In this document: piece by piece, positions 51,728 to 60,347 of the stretch | Layout: each line of letters begins with the position of its first letter | Numbering within the stretch: the stretch's first letter is position 1 | Assembly: GCF_003675855.1 (NCBI RefSeq) | Contig: NZ_RCIH01000003.1 | Coordinates: 372,001 to 436,000, forward strand | DNA: 64,000 bases | Source: Halostella salina | GTDB taxonomy: Archaea > Halobacteriota > Halobacteria > Halobacteriales > Natronoarchaeaceae | Direction of reading: 5' to 3' | Program-made: the position numbers and the translations under genes | Notes under the pieces: model-generated | What the model was told of the DNA's origin: nothing | Seen by the model: only the letters and a program-made list of their open reading frames with translations | The model's database searches: none

Positions 51728-51901
51728 ATGATACAACGGGTGTATCGGGCAACGCTACTCGCCCTGTACCAGATCAGCCTCGCAGTCGGCATCCTCCTGA
51801 TGCCGCTCGCGCTCGTCGCGAACCGCGCCGGCCTCACGCTGCCGGTCCACAAGCTCATCGACCGCCTCGACGCCGCATACGAGGGCGTCCGCGACGCCTG
51901 A
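51728..51901 (+). CDS. 57-aa haloarchaeal membrane-associated microprotein
   Basis: A 57-residue ORF starting ATG 51728 and ending TGA 51901. It reads MIQRVYRATLLALYQISLAV then GILLMPLALVANRAGLTLPV and ends AYEGVRDA. One hydrophobic helix at about 8-30 is likely membrane-spanning, with a short amphipathic region with HKLIDRLDAA. A TATA-like CTTATATAC at 51690-51698 lies about 30 bases upstream. It lies 66 bases before the proteasome beta gene. Function is unknown; length and codon use are consistent with a real small protein. The rest of 51445-51727 shows no other gene. Confidence 0.7.
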   Translation: MIQRVYRATLLALYQISLAVGILLMPLALVANRAGLTLPVHKLIDRLDAAYEGVRDA

Positions 51902-51967
51902 TCCGGTCGCCCCGGCGGCGAGTCCGAACGTTGCACTTTTTATGCGTCCGGGGAGAACCAACGAGCA

Positions 51968-52702
51968 ATGCGTACGCCTATGCAGGAGTCCGAGTTCTCG
52001 CGGAACCGGGATCGGCTCTCGGGGACCCACGCCGGCCCCTTCGAGCCGGAAGTCGGGACGCTGCCGGAGAACTCCGTGACCGAGGAGGACATCGAGAACG
52101 TGAGCAAGACGGGGACGACGACGGTCGGCCTCGTCACCGCTGACGGCGTCGTCATCGCGACGGACATGCGGGCGAGCCTCGGCGGCCGGTTCGTCTCGAA
52201 CAAGAACGTCCAGAAGGTCGAGCCGATCCACGACACGGCGGCGCTGACCCTCGTGGGTTCGGTCGGCGGCGCGCAGTCGTTCATCCAGAACCTCCGCGCC
52301 GAGGCGAACCTGTACGAGGCGCGCCGCGGCGAGTCGATGAGCATCAACGCGCTGTCCACGCTTGCGGGTAACTTCGCCCGTGGCGGCCCGTTCTTCGCCA
52401 TCAACCCCATTCTGGGCGGCGTCGACGACGACGGCCACCACGTCTACTCGATCGACCCCGCTGGCGGCGTCATGGCCGACGACTACACCGTCACCGGCTC
52501 GGGGATGCAACTGGCCTACGGCGTCCTCGAACAGGAGTACGAGGAGGGACTCTCGAACGAGGAAGCCAAGACCGTCGCCGCTCGGTCGGTCAAGAGCGCC
52601 GCCGAGCGCGACACCGGCTCCGGCAACGGCGTGTTCCTCGCCGAGATCACCGACGATGGCGTCGACATTCACGGCCACACCGACTTCGACGAGGTCCTGT
52701 AG
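51968..52702 (+). CDS. psmB: 20S proteasome beta subunit (canonical type)
   Basis: A 244-residue beta subunit. The propeptide of 49 residues ends SKTG before TTTVGLVTADG, giving Thr50 as nucleophile. Catalytic region VIATDMRASLGGRFVSNKNV and GSVGGAQSFIQNLRAEANLY follow, and GGVMADDYTVTGSGMQLAYG closes the active site. It matches the haloarchaeal housekeeping PsmB1. Compared with the second beta at 29734-30414 it keeps a longer propeptide and a longer C-terminal helix. It stands without an alpha gene next to it. Confidence 0.96.
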   Translation: MRTPMQESEFSRNRDRLSGTHAGPFEPEVGTLPENSVTEEDIENVSKTGTTTVGLVTADGVVIATDMRASLGGRFVSNKNVQKVEPIHDTAALTLVGSVGGAQSFIQNLRAEANLYEARRGESMSINALSTLAGNFARGGPFFAINPILGGVDDDGHHVYSIDPAGGVMADDYTVTGSGMQLAYGVLEQEYEEGLSNEEAKTVAARSVKSAAERDTGSGNGVFLAEITDDGVDIHGHTDFDEVL

Positions 52703-52751
52703 CCGCCGCGACTCGCGACGTTTTTTCACCGAGAACGCCGAACCGGGGCGC

Positions 52752-53981
52752 ATGAAGACGATCAAGGACAGCGTCCACGACCACATCACGGTCGACGGCG
52801 TGGCCCGGGACCTGCTTGATACCCCCGCAGTCCAGCGACTCCGCCGGATCAAACAGCTCGGCACGGTGTCGCTGGTGTACCCCTCCGCGAACCACACGCG
52901 CTTCGAGCACAGCCTCGGCGTCTACCACCTCGCCTGCGAGGCGCTGGACCAGCTCGGCGTCTCCGGCGACCGGGCCGCCCGCGTCGAGGCCGCCGCCCTC
53001 CTGCACGACGTGGGCCACAGCCCGTACAGCCACAACGTCGAGGCGCTGCTCCACCGGCGGACCGGCAAGTACCACGACGACGTCCACGACCTGATCGCGG
53101 GCGGTGCGGTCGGGGAGGTCCTCCGCGACCACGACATCTCGCCGGACGCCGTCGCCGACCTGGTCGCCGGCGACGGCCGGTTCGGCCAGATCGTCTCGGG
53201 CGAACTCGACGTGGACCGGATGGACTACCTCGTCCGGGACGCCCACCATACCGGGGTCCCGTACGGCACGATCGACCACGAGCGCCTGATCCGCGAGCTG
53301 ACGTTCGAGGGCGGCGAACTGGTGCTGGCCGAGGGCAACGTGCAGGCCGCCGAGAGCCTGCTGGTCGCGCGGGCGCTGATGAACCCGACCGTCTACAGCC
53401 ACCACGTCGCCCGGATCAGCAAATCGATGCTCCGGCGCGGGACCGAGCGCCTGCTCGACGAGGCGGGGTACGACGCCACCGAGGTTCGCCGGCTGGACGA
53501 CCCCGGTCTGCTGTCGGCGCTCCGGGCCGAGCCGGAGACCGAGCGCGTCGCCGAGCGGCTCTGCAACCGCGACCTGTTCAAGCGCGCGCTGTGGGTCGAA
53601 CTGGAGGACGTGCCGGAGGGCGTCATCACGGCGGACCACGACGCGATCCGGGAGTTCGAACACGAGATCGCGGCGGCCGCCGACCGCGACCGCGAGGACG
53701 TGATCCTCGACGTGCCCGCCCGCCCGGAGATGACCGAGAGTTCGACCCGCGTCGTCGTCAGCGGCGAGATCCGCCGCCTCGACCAGCAGTCGCCGCTGGT
53801 CGAGGCGCTGCGGGCGGCACAGCGCTCCCAGTGGCGGCTCGGCGTGTACGCCCCCGAAGGCAAGACGGACCGCGTCGGCCGCGCCGCCGTGGAGACGCTC
53901 GGACTCGACATCGACGGCGCGCTCGTCAACGAGCGCCGGAGCGGGTGGAACACCCGGCTCGACGAGTTCGCCGAGCGGTAG
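52752..53981 (+). CDS. HD domain phosphohydrolase
   Basis: A 409-residue HD protein. The metal ligands are in RFEHSLGVYHLACEAL (His at about 51), LLHDVGHSPYSHNVEALLH with the HD pair, and ELDVDRMDYLVRDAHHTGVP with the distal Asp. This layout is the SAMHD1/YwfO-like dNTPase group. It could hydrolyse dNTPs or nucleotides; activity is inferred. The start at 52752 avoids a long frame read through the proteasome gene. An oligomerisation and C-terminal domain follows without a further motif. Confidence 0.92.
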   Translation: MKTIKDSVHDHITVDGVARDLLDTPAVQRLRRIKQLGTVSLVYPSANHTRFEHSLGVYHLACEALDQLGVSGDRAARVEAAALLHDVGHSPYSHNVEALLHRRTGKYHDDVHDLIAGGAVGEVLRDHDISPDAVADLVAGDGRFGQIVSGELDVDRMDYLVRDAHHTGVPYGTIDHERLIRELTFEGGELVLAEGNVQAAESLLVARALMNPTVYSHHVARISKSMLRRGTERLLDEAGYDATEVRRLDDPGLLSALRAEPETERVAERLCNRDLFKRALWVELEDVPEGVITADHDAIREFEHEIAAAADRDREDVILDVPARPEMTESSTRVVVSGEIRRLDQQSPLVEALRAAQRSQWRLGVYAPEGKTDRVGRAAVETLGLDIDGALVNERRSGWNTRLDEFAER

Positions 53982-54027
53982 CCGCTCGGCCGAGCCACTC
54001 ATTACGGAGTCCTCACAACGCCCGTAC

Positions 54028-55041
54028 ATGGAGCTAGAGGGGACGATACTTCGGGGTCGCGAGTTCGACCCCGTCGAGGGACGGGTCGTCGTCGAGGACG
54101 GCGAGATCGCGGCCGTCGAGGAAACGTCGGTCGAGAGCGACGCCATCGTCTGTCCGGCGTTCGTCAACGCCCACACCCATCTGGGCGACTCGATCGCCAA
54201 GGAGGCCGGCCGCGGTCTCACGCTGGAGGAACTGGTCGCGCCGCCGGACGGCCTGAAACACCGGCTGCTGCGGCAGGCCGACCGGTCGGAACTGGTCGAC
54301 GGGATGCGGCGCTCGCTCCGGTTCATGGAGTCGACCGGCACCGCGGCGACGGTCGAGTTCCGCGAGGGCGGCGTCGAGGGCGTGTACGCCATCGAGGAGG
54401 CCGCCGAAGGCCTCGGGATCGACCCCGTCGTGCTGGGCCGCGAGACGGTCGACGCGATGGCGGCGGCCGACGGCTTCGGCGCGAGCGGCGCGAACGACGC
54501 CCACTTCGACCACGAGCGCCGGGAGACCCGCGAGGCCGGCAAGCTGTTCGGCATCCACGCCGGCGAGGTCGACGAGAGCGACATCAACCCGGCGATGGAC
54601 CTGGAGCCGGACTTCCTCGTCCACATGGTTCACCCCGAGCCGATCCATCTGGAGCGGCTGGCCGACACCGAGATCCCGGTCGTTCTCTGCCCGCGCTCGA
54701 ACCTAGTCACGGACGTCGGGCTGCCGCCGGCTGCGGCGCTGGCCGAGCGCACGACGCTCGCGCTGGGGACGGACAACGTGATGACCAACAGCCCGTCGAT
54801 GTTCCGCGAGATGGCGGTTGCCGCCAAGGTCCTCGACCTGTCGGCCCCCGAGGTGCTGCGGATGGCGACCGTCAACGGCGCGGAGATCGCGGGTCTGAAC
54901 TGTGGGCTGGTCGAACCGGGACGGGACGCGAAGCTGCTGGTGCTCGACGGCGACTCCGACAACCTCGCCGGCGTGCGTGACCCCGTCCGGGCCGTCGTCC
55001 GCCGGGCCGGTGCGAGCGACGTGGACCGCGTCGTGCTGTAG
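54028..55041 (+). CDS. Amidohydrolase (cytosine deaminase / chlorohydrolase-like)
   Basis: A 337-residue amidohydrolase with a short beta-sandwich N-terminus (FDPVEGRVVVEDGEIAAVEE). Metal ligands are NAHTHLGDS at about 48-56 (His49, His51), the bridging segment LFGIHAGEVDESD, and VHMVHPEPIHLERL, with catalytic Asp in LALGTDNVMTNSPSMFREM. The C-terminus has RDAKLLVLDGDSDNLAG. This fits an adenosine- or guanine-deaminase-like hydrolase, but the ring substrate is unknown. It follows the HD gene by 46 bases. Confidence 0.9.
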   Translation: MELEGTILRGREFDPVEGRVVVEDGEIAAVEETSVESDAIVCPAFVNAHTHLGDSIAKEAGRGLTLEELVAPPDGLKHRLLRQADRSELVDGMRRSLRFMESTGTAATVEFREGGVEGVYAIEEAAEGLGIDPVVLGRETVDAMAAADGFGASGANDAHFDHERRETREAGKLFGIHAGEVDESDINPAMDLEPDFLVHMVHPEPIHLERLADTEIPVVLCPRSNLVTDVGLPPAAALAERTTLALGTDNVMTNSPSMFREMAVAAKVLDLSAPEVLRMATVNGAEIAGLNCGLVEPGRDAKLLVLDGDSDNLAGVRDPVRAVVRRAGASDVDRVVL

Positions 55042-55095
55042 CCGGGGGCGCGGAGGGTTTTTATCACCCCCTGTCCTATGCCACTCCATACCACG

Positions 55096-55578
55096 ATGTA
55101 CGACCGGATCCTCGTCCCGACGGACGGCTCCGAGGGCGTCGAGCGGGCCATCGAACACGCCATCGACCTGGCGGTCGCCCACGGAGCGAGCGTCCACGCG
55201 GTGTACGTCGTCAACTCGGCGAGCTACGGCACCATCCCGATGGAGACGTCCTGGGAGGGGATCGCCGACGTGCTCCGGGACGAGGGGGAGTCGGCGCTCG
55301 ACCGCGTTCGCACCCTCGCCGACGAGGCGGGCGTCGAAGTCGAGACGGCACTGCTCGACGGCTCGCCGAGCAAGGAGGTCGTCCGCTACGCCGACGCCGA
55401 GGGCTGTGACCTGATCGTGATGGGGACCCACGGCCGGGGGGGTATCGACCGACTGCTTCTGGGGAGCGTCGCCGAACGCGTCGTGCGCTCGGCGGACGTG
55501 CCCGTCCTGACGGTCCGGGTCAGCGGCGACGGCGAGGACCGGCAGGAGCCGTCGGTCGTCGAGGACGCCGAGGGGTAG
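55096..55578 (+). CDS. Universal stress protein (UspA)
   Basis: A 160-residue single-UspA protein. Start MYDRILVPTDGSEGVERAIE is preferred to the upstream ATG at 55078 since a TATA-like TTTTTATC at 55058-55065 lies at the right distance. The ATP-binding loop GTHGRGGIDRLLLGSVAERV contains the G-2x-G-9x-G(S/T) type pattern. A short acidic tail ends it. Uncharacterised stress role. It converges exactly with the birA gene end. Confidence 0.95.
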   Translation: MYDRILVPTDGSEGVERAIEHAIDLAVAHGASVHAVYVVNSASYGTIPMETSWEGIADVLRDEGESALDRVRTLADEAGVEVETALLDGSPSKEVVRYADAEGCDLIVMGTHGRGGIDRLLLGSVAERVVRSADVPVLTVRVSGDGEDRQEPSVVEDAEG

Positions 55579-56508
55579 CTACTCCGCCGGCCGGAGGTGT
55601 TCGCAGTCGCCGGCGTGGACGCGGCGCTCGCCGTCGTCCGTCGCCACGACCAGCGTCCCGGGTGATTCGATGTCGACCGCCTCGCCGACGACATCGCCGG
55701 TCGGCGTCTCGACGCGGACGCGCCTGCCGAGGGTCAGCGCCTGTTCGCGCCACGCGTCCAGTACGGCGTCGGAGTCCCCGAGCAGGTCGTGGAACGTCTC
55801 CAGAAGTCGCTGGACGAACGCGCGGCGGGACACGTCGCCGACGCGCTCCCTGACGCTCGTCGCCGTCTCCGGCAGGTCGGCGGCGTCGACGTTGACGTTC
55901 GCGCCGACACCGACGACGACCCAGTTCACGCGGTCGGCCTCACCCTCCATCTCCGTGAGGATCCCCGCCAGTTTCCGGCCGTCGTCGCGGGCCAGCACGT
56001 CGTTGGGCCACTTGATCCCGGCGTCGACGCCCGCCTCGCGGAACGCGCGGGTCGTCGCCACCGCCGCCGCCAGCGTGACCAGTGGGACGCCGGCGGGCGA
56101 GAGGTCGGGCCGGACGACGACGCTCGCCCACACTCCGCCGCTCGGCGCGGTCCACTCGCGGTCGAGTCGCCCCTTGCTGCTGGTCTGCTCGTCGGCCAAC
56201 ACGACCACGTCGTCCGCGCCGGCCGCCGCGCGTTCGCGGGCGCGGTCGTTCGTGCTGCCGACCGCGTCGTGGTACTCCACCTCGTACGGCGCGTCCAGTT
56301 CGTACTCGACTGCGGTGCCGCCGTACTCCGGAACGCCGGTCAGCCGGTAGCCGTCCCCGTCGCTCTCCACGTCGAACCCCGCCTCGCGGAGCGCCTCGAC
56401 GTGCTTCCAGACGGCGGCCCGCGAGACGCCCGTCTGCTCGGCCAGATCCGGGCCGGCCGCCGGCCCGTCGGAGAGCGCCCGCAACACCGCGCGTCGCGTG
56501 TCGTTCAT
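55579..56508 (-). CDS. birA: Biotin-protein ligase / biotin operon repressor type (BirA)
   Basis: A 309-residue BirA. An N-terminal winged helix (RRAVLRALSDGPAAGPDLAE and TGVSRAAVWKHVEALREAGF) is joined to the catalytic domain. The biotin-AMP loop is SSKGRLDREWTAPSGGVWAS, the second is VDAGIKWPNDVLARDDGRKL, and GVGANVNVDAADLPETATSV follows. A C-terminal SH3-like domain holds GRRVRVETPTGDVVGEAVDI. It attaches biotin to carboxyltransferase components; the wHTH suggests an additional regulatory role. Confidence 0.95.
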   Translation of the reverse strand: MNDTRRAVLRALSDGPAAGPDLAEQTGVSRAAVWKHVEALREAGFDVESDGDGYRLTGVPEYGGTAVEYELDAPYEVEYHDAVGSTNDRARERAAAGADDVVVLADEQTSSKGRLDREWTAPSGGVWASVVVRPDLSPAGVPLVTLAAAVATTRAFREAGVDAGIKWPNDVLARDDGRKLAGILTEMEGEADRVNWVVVGVGANVNVDAADLPETATSVRERVGDVSRRAFVQRLLETFHDLLGDSDAVLDAWREQALTLGRRVRVETPTGDVVGEAVDIESPGTLVVATDDGERRVHAGDCEHLRPAE

Positions 56509-56588
56509 GCCGGGGGCTACGCGCTTCCGCGACTTGAATCGCCCGAGAACCGATGCACGCCGTCAGGACTGAGCGCCGTCCCGACGGC

Positions 56589-56945
56589 TCAGGATTCCGC
56601 CGACGCGCCCTCGCCGAGCCACTCGGCCGCCCAGTCCTCTATCTCGTCGAACACGGGGCAGAGCGACTCGCCCTTCGCCGTGAGGCTGTAGTACGTCGCC
56701 ACCGGCGCGTCCTCCTCCAGGCGTCGCGTGACGAAACCGAGGTCGCTCAGGTCGTCGAGCACCCGGGACAGCGTCCGGGAGTTCGCGCCGGTCGACCGCT
56801 TCAGTTCGTTGAACCGCTTTTCCCCGTCCCGCAGGTCGCTGAGCACGATGAGCCGCCACTGCGAGCCGATCTGCTCGATCGATTCGACCACGTCGCAGGC
56901 GTCGGCGTTTTTCTCCTCGGGCGTGGGCGACGTCTCCAATGACAT
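56589..56945 (-). CDS. HxlR family transcriptional regulator
   Basis: A 118-residue winged-helix regulator. HxlR markers are CDVVESIEQIGSQWRLIVLS with Cys at about 17 and Trp, and GEKRFNELKRSTGANSRTLS, DDLSDLGFVTRRLEEDAPVA. The wing YYSLTAKGESLCPVFDEIED ends the domain. A redox or ligand-sensing role is typical. It is divergent from a DoxX-like gene, and an inverted repeat sits in their shared spacer, implying local control. Confidence 0.93.
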   Translation of the reverse strand: MSLETSPTPEEKNADACDVVESIEQIGSQWRLIVLSDLRDGEKRFNELKRSTGANSRTLSRVLDDLSDLGFVTRRLEEDAPVATYYSLTAKGESLCPVFDEIEDWAAEWLGEGASAES

Positions 56946-56949
56946 GGAT

Positions 56950-57009
56950 GTTACCTGCTAACCCCTTCGTCCGGGAACGGCTAAAAGGTTCGCTATCGTA
57001 CCAGGTAAC
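56950..57009. promoter_or_regulatory. Inverted-repeat operator between hxlR and doxX genes
   Basis: GTTACCTG at 56950-56957 and CAGGTAAC at 57002-57009 are perfect inverted copies, 44 bases apart. The left copy lies just before the hxlR start, and a minus-strand TATA-like CCTTTTAG (56982-56989) lies between. The arms fit a dimer-bound wHTH regulator such as the HxlR protein itself. Confidence 0.5.
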
Positions 57010-57083
57010 GTGATGAAACCACATTGCGCGACGCAACTTCAGCACGATTCGACGACTGTCCGCGGCGACGGGGTGAGCGCCTG

Positions 57084-57506
57084 ATGGCGCTCGAACTCTC
57101 GGCCGCCGGCGAGGTCATCTTCCTCGTCGGGCGGGCGCTGTTCGGCGTCGTCCTCGCGTTCATGGGACTGAACCACTTCATGGACACGGAGTCGATGGCC
57201 GGCTACGCCGAGGCGAAGGGCGTCCCGGCGGCCGGTCTCATGGTCCCGTTCACTGGCGGCATGCTGCTGGTGGGCGGCCTGCTCGTCGCGGTCGGGGCGT
57301 ATCCGATCGTCGGCGCGGGCGCGCTGGCCGTCTTCCTGCTCGTGACGACGCCGGTGATGCACGACTTCTGGACCGTCGACGACCCGCAGGAGCGGCAGAG
57401 CGAGATGATCAACTTCCTGAAAAACGTCGGCCTGTTCGGCACCGCGCTCGCGCTGCTGGCGCTCGGCGCGGAGGCGTGGCCCTACGCCGTCGGCGTCGGC
57501 CTGTAG
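57084..57506 (+). CDS. DoxX family membrane protein
   Basis: A 140-residue membrane protein with four helices: IFLVGRALFGVVLAFMGLNH, LLVGGLLVAVGAYPIVGAGA, ALAVFLLVTTPVMHDFW and FGTALALLALGAEAWPYAV. The DoxX pattern is FMGLNHFMDTESMAGYAEAK and PVMHDFWTVDDPQERQSEMI. It probably belongs to quinone-linked or stress membrane complexes; the reaction is unknown. Start is the ATG at 57084, rejecting the polar upstream extension. The divergent HxlR protein likely controls it. Confidence 0.93.
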   Translation: MALELSAAGEVIFLVGRALFGVVLAFMGLNHFMDTESMAGYAEAKGVPAAGLMVPFTGGMLLVGGLLVAVGAYPIVGAGALAVFLLVTTPVMHDFWTVDDPQERQSEMINFLKNVGLFGTALALLALGAEAWPYAVGVGL

Positions 57507-57570
57507 CCCGGTCCTTCGTTCTCCGCCGACAGCGAATTTAACTGCCGTCGGTCCGACGGTCACGTATCGA

Positions 57571-58527
57571 ATGATCGAGGTGGCGGACCTCCGGAAGGAG
57601 TACGGCGGTTTCGTCGCGGTCGAGGACAGCACGTTCACCGTCGAACCCGGCGAGGTGTTCGGCATCGTCGGCCCGAACGGGGCCGGCAAGACGACGACGC
57701 TGAAGGCCGTCGCCGGCCTGATCGAGCCGACCGCCGGCACGGTGACGGTCGACGGCGGCGACGCCGACGACCCGGAGACGCGGCGCAACCTCGGCTTCCT
57801 CCCCGAGGAGTCGCCGCTGTACGAGGAGATGACCGCGACCTCCTACCTCCACTTCTTCGCGGACCTGTACGACGTGCCCGACGACGCGGCCGCCGAGCGC
57901 ATCGACGACGCGCTGACGCGGCTGGAACTGGAACACCGGGAGCGCCGGATCGGCGACATGTCCAAGGGGATGAAACGGAAGGTCGCCATCGCCCGCGCGC
58001 TGGTCAACGACCCGGACGTGCTCGTCTTCGACGAGCCGGCGAGCGGTCTCGACCCGCTGACGACCAACTACGTCATCGAGTTCACCCGCGAGCTGAGCGA
58101 GGCCGGCAAGACCGTCGTGTTCAGCGCGCACAACCTCTACCACGTCGAGGAGGTCTGCGACCGCGTCGTCATCATGAACCGCGGCGAGATCGTCGCCCGG
58201 GGCACCGTCGAGGGGATCCGCGACCGGCACGGCCGGACCGAATACCGCGTGTACACGTCGGTACCGGTCGAGGGGTCGGAGCCCGTCGACGAGAGCGACG
58301 CCGGGGCGCGCGACCTCGGGGGGCAGGCGGACGCGGACGACCCCACCGGCGACCAGCGCCGCCACCGCACGACGGTCGCCGACATGGACGCCGTCGAGGC
58401 GGTCCGGGAGGCGGCGCGGGACGCCGGCGGCGAGGTCGTCGACATCCGGACGGACGAGCCGAGTCTGGAGGAGATCTTCCTCGACGTAGCGGGCGAGTCG
58501 CCGCTGGAGGCGGAGGCCGAGCCGTGA
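57571..58527 (+). CDS. ABC-2 type transporter ATP-binding protein
   Basis: A 318-residue ATPase. Walker A is GPNGAGKTTTLKAV at about 35-48, signature MSKGMKRKVAIARALV at about 130-145 and Walker B VLVFDEPASGLDPLTTNYVI at about 150-169, with the H-loop VFSAHNLYHVEEVCD. After residue 230 it carries a long C-terminal accessory region rich in Asp, typical of haloarchaeal export ATPases. Overlap with the permease-protease gene is four bases, so it drives the two permeases downstream. Operon promoter lies in 57507-57570. Confidence 0.94.
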   Translation: MIEVADLRKEYGGFVAVEDSTFTVEPGEVFGIVGPNGAGKTTTLKAVAGLIEPTAGTVTVDGGDADDPETRRNLGFLPEESPLYEEMTATSYLHFFADLYDVPDDAAAERIDDALTRLELEHRERRIGDMSKGMKRKVAIARALVNDPDVLVFDEPASGLDPLTTNYVIEFTRELSEAGKTVVFSAHNLYHVEEVCDRVVIMNRGEIVARGTVEGIRDRHGRTEYRVYTSVPVEGSEPVDESDAGARDLGGQADADDPTGDQRRHRTTVADMDAVEAVREAARDAGGEVVDIRTDEPSLEEIFLDVAGESPLEAEAEP

Positions 58528-60347
58528 CCCCGTCGAAGGTCCTCCGGATCGCGCGCTGGGAGGTCAGCAAGAGCGCGGGCACGGTCGACCGCCGCACCGC
58601 CGTCCTGGCCGTCGTCGGCGTCGTCTTCGGCGCGCTGGTCGGCCCGGCGGTCGTCTCGGGCGGGCTGGCGCTGAACGAGGGGATCTACCGCGTCGGCGTC
58701 GCCGACGACAGCCCGTACCACGACGTGGTCGAGTCGTCGCCGGCGTTCGCGCCGGGCGAACCGACCGCCGACGCGCTGGCGGAGAACCGCGTCGACCTCG
58801 TCGTCGTCGACGGAACGGTCCGAACGAACCCGGACACGCCCGCCAAGAGCGACGCCGCGCTCGCCGAGTTCCGGTCGGCAGTCGAGCGCTACAACGACGA
58901 CGTGTTGATGCGGGCCGAACCGGACCAGAACGCCGCTTTCCCCGTCGAAGTCGCCGTCAGGTACGAGTCCCGAACCGTCGCCCAACCGACCGCTGGCGGT
59001 GCAGGTGGCGGCGACACGGCCGGGGGCGGGACGACCGACGGCGGAACCGACGGCGGTACGACGGGCGACGGCACCGACGGCGGAGCGACGGACGGCAGTG
59101 GTGACACCAGCGACGGGAGTGCCGGGGCAGGAGCCGACGGCTCCGACGGCGACGTACAGGCCCCGAACGTGGGTGGTGGCGTGTTCGGCGGCGGCGATGG
59201 CGACGGGACGCCCGGTGGCCTCAGCCCGCCGTTCCCGTTCACCTCGCTCGTGCTCGCCTTCCTCTTCGTCGTCCCGATGAACTTCGTCGTGCAGGCGTAC
59301 GGCTCGACGATCATGGACGAGCGGCTCAACCGCCGGGGCGAACTCATGCTCGTTTCACCCGTGACGCGGGGCGACATCGTCGCCGGCAAGACGCTGCCGT
59401 ATCTGGTCGCGCTGCTCGCGGTCACGGTCGGCGTCGCCGCGGCGGTGGGCGGCGGCCCACTCTCCGTGGCTGCCGTCGTCCCGCTGGCGCTGCTGTTCCT
59501 GGGGGCGACGTTCGTCGGTGCGATGTTCGCACGCTCGTTCAAGGAGCTCACCTTCGTCACGATCACGGTGAGCGTGTTCCTCACGTCGTACGCCTTCGTC
59601 CCGGCCATCTTCGCGGACGTGACGCCGATCGCGCTCATCTCGCCGCTGACGCTGGTCGTCTGGGACCTCGGGTCCCGCCCCGTGTCCGTCGCGGAGTTCG
59701 CGTTCTCGGCCGGCCCGGCGCTGCTCACTGCGGTCCTGCTGTTCGTGCTGGGGGCGGGCGTCTACCGTGAGGAGGACATGTTCACCCAGCGGCCGGTCCC
59801 GCTGAAGGCCCTGGACGCGCTGGCGACGCGGATCAGCCGCCCGCGCTCGGTGGCGCTCGTCACCGCCGCGTCGATCCCCTTCGTCTTCGTCGTCGAACTG
59901 CTCGCGGTGGCGCTCCTGTTCGCGCTCCCGCTGGAGGCGTCGCTGCCGGTCCTGCTCGTCGCCATCGCCGTGATCGAGGAGGTGGCAAAGAGCGTCGGGA
60001 GCTACGCCGGGTTCGTCCACGCGCGGTACGACCGCGCGCTCGGGACGGCGCTGGTCGTCGGCGCGCTCTCCGGCGTCGGGTTCTTCGCCGCCGAGAAGGT
60101 CACTGCCATCGTGCAGGCGGTCGGGCTGACACAGCTGGAGCTGGGCCGCGCCGCCTTCGCCACGGCCGGCGGCACCGGCGGCTCGCTCTTGCTCGTCGGG
60201 CTGGCCGCGTCGCTCGCGCTGCACGTCGTCACGGCGGCCATCTCCGCAGTTGGCGCGCGCCGCGGGCCGTACCAGTGGGTCGCCGGCGTCGGCGTCGCCG
60301 TCATCGTCCACGTCGCCTACAACGCGGCGGTGATCGGCAGTGTCTGA
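58524..60347 (+). CDS. ABC-2 permease fused to a PrsW-type intramembrane protease domain
   Basis: A 607-residue membrane protein with GTG start. After a first helix (TAVLAVVGVVFGALVGPAVV) comes an external domain, then a Gly/Thr/Asp-rich spacer at about 151-236. The ABC-2 permease region (STIMDERLNRRGELMLVSPV and GAMFARSFKELTFVTITVSV) spans about 240-420. The last 150 residues contain all four PrsW/M82 motifs: EEVAK (Glu485, Glu486, Lys489), FFAAE (Glu524), His567 in LHVVTAA, and VHVAYN (His596, Asn600). A fused export and proteolysis function is implied; the substrate is unknown. Confidence 0.88.
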   Translation: MTPSKVLRIARWEVSKSAGTVDRRTAVLAVVGVVFGALVGPAVVSGGLALNEGIYRVGVADDSPYHDVVESSPAFAPGEPTADALAENRVDLVVVDGTVRTNPDTPAKSDAALAEFRSAVERYNDDVLMRAEPDQNAAFPVEVAVRYESRTVAQPTAGGAGGGDTAGGGTTDGGTDGGTTGDGTDGGATDGSGDTSDGSAGAGADGSDGDVQAPNVGGGVFGGGDGDGTPGGLSPPFPFTSLVLAFLFVVPMNFVVQAYGSTIMDERLNRRGELMLVSPVTRGDIVAGKTLPYLVALLAVTVGVAAAVGGGPLSVAAVVPLALLFLGATFVGAMFARSFKELTFVTITVSVFLTSYAFVPAIFADVTPIALISPLTLVVWDLGSRPVSVAEFAFSAGPALLTAVLLFVLGAGVYREEDMFTQRPVPLKALDALATRISRPRSVALVTAASIPFVFVVELLAVALLFALPLEASLPVLLVAIAVIEEVAKSVGSYAGFVHARYDRALGTALVVGALSGVGFFAAEKVTAIVQAVGLTQLELGRAAFATAGGTGGSLLLVGLAASLALHVVTAAISAVGARRGPYQWVAGVGVAVIVHVAYNAAVIGSV

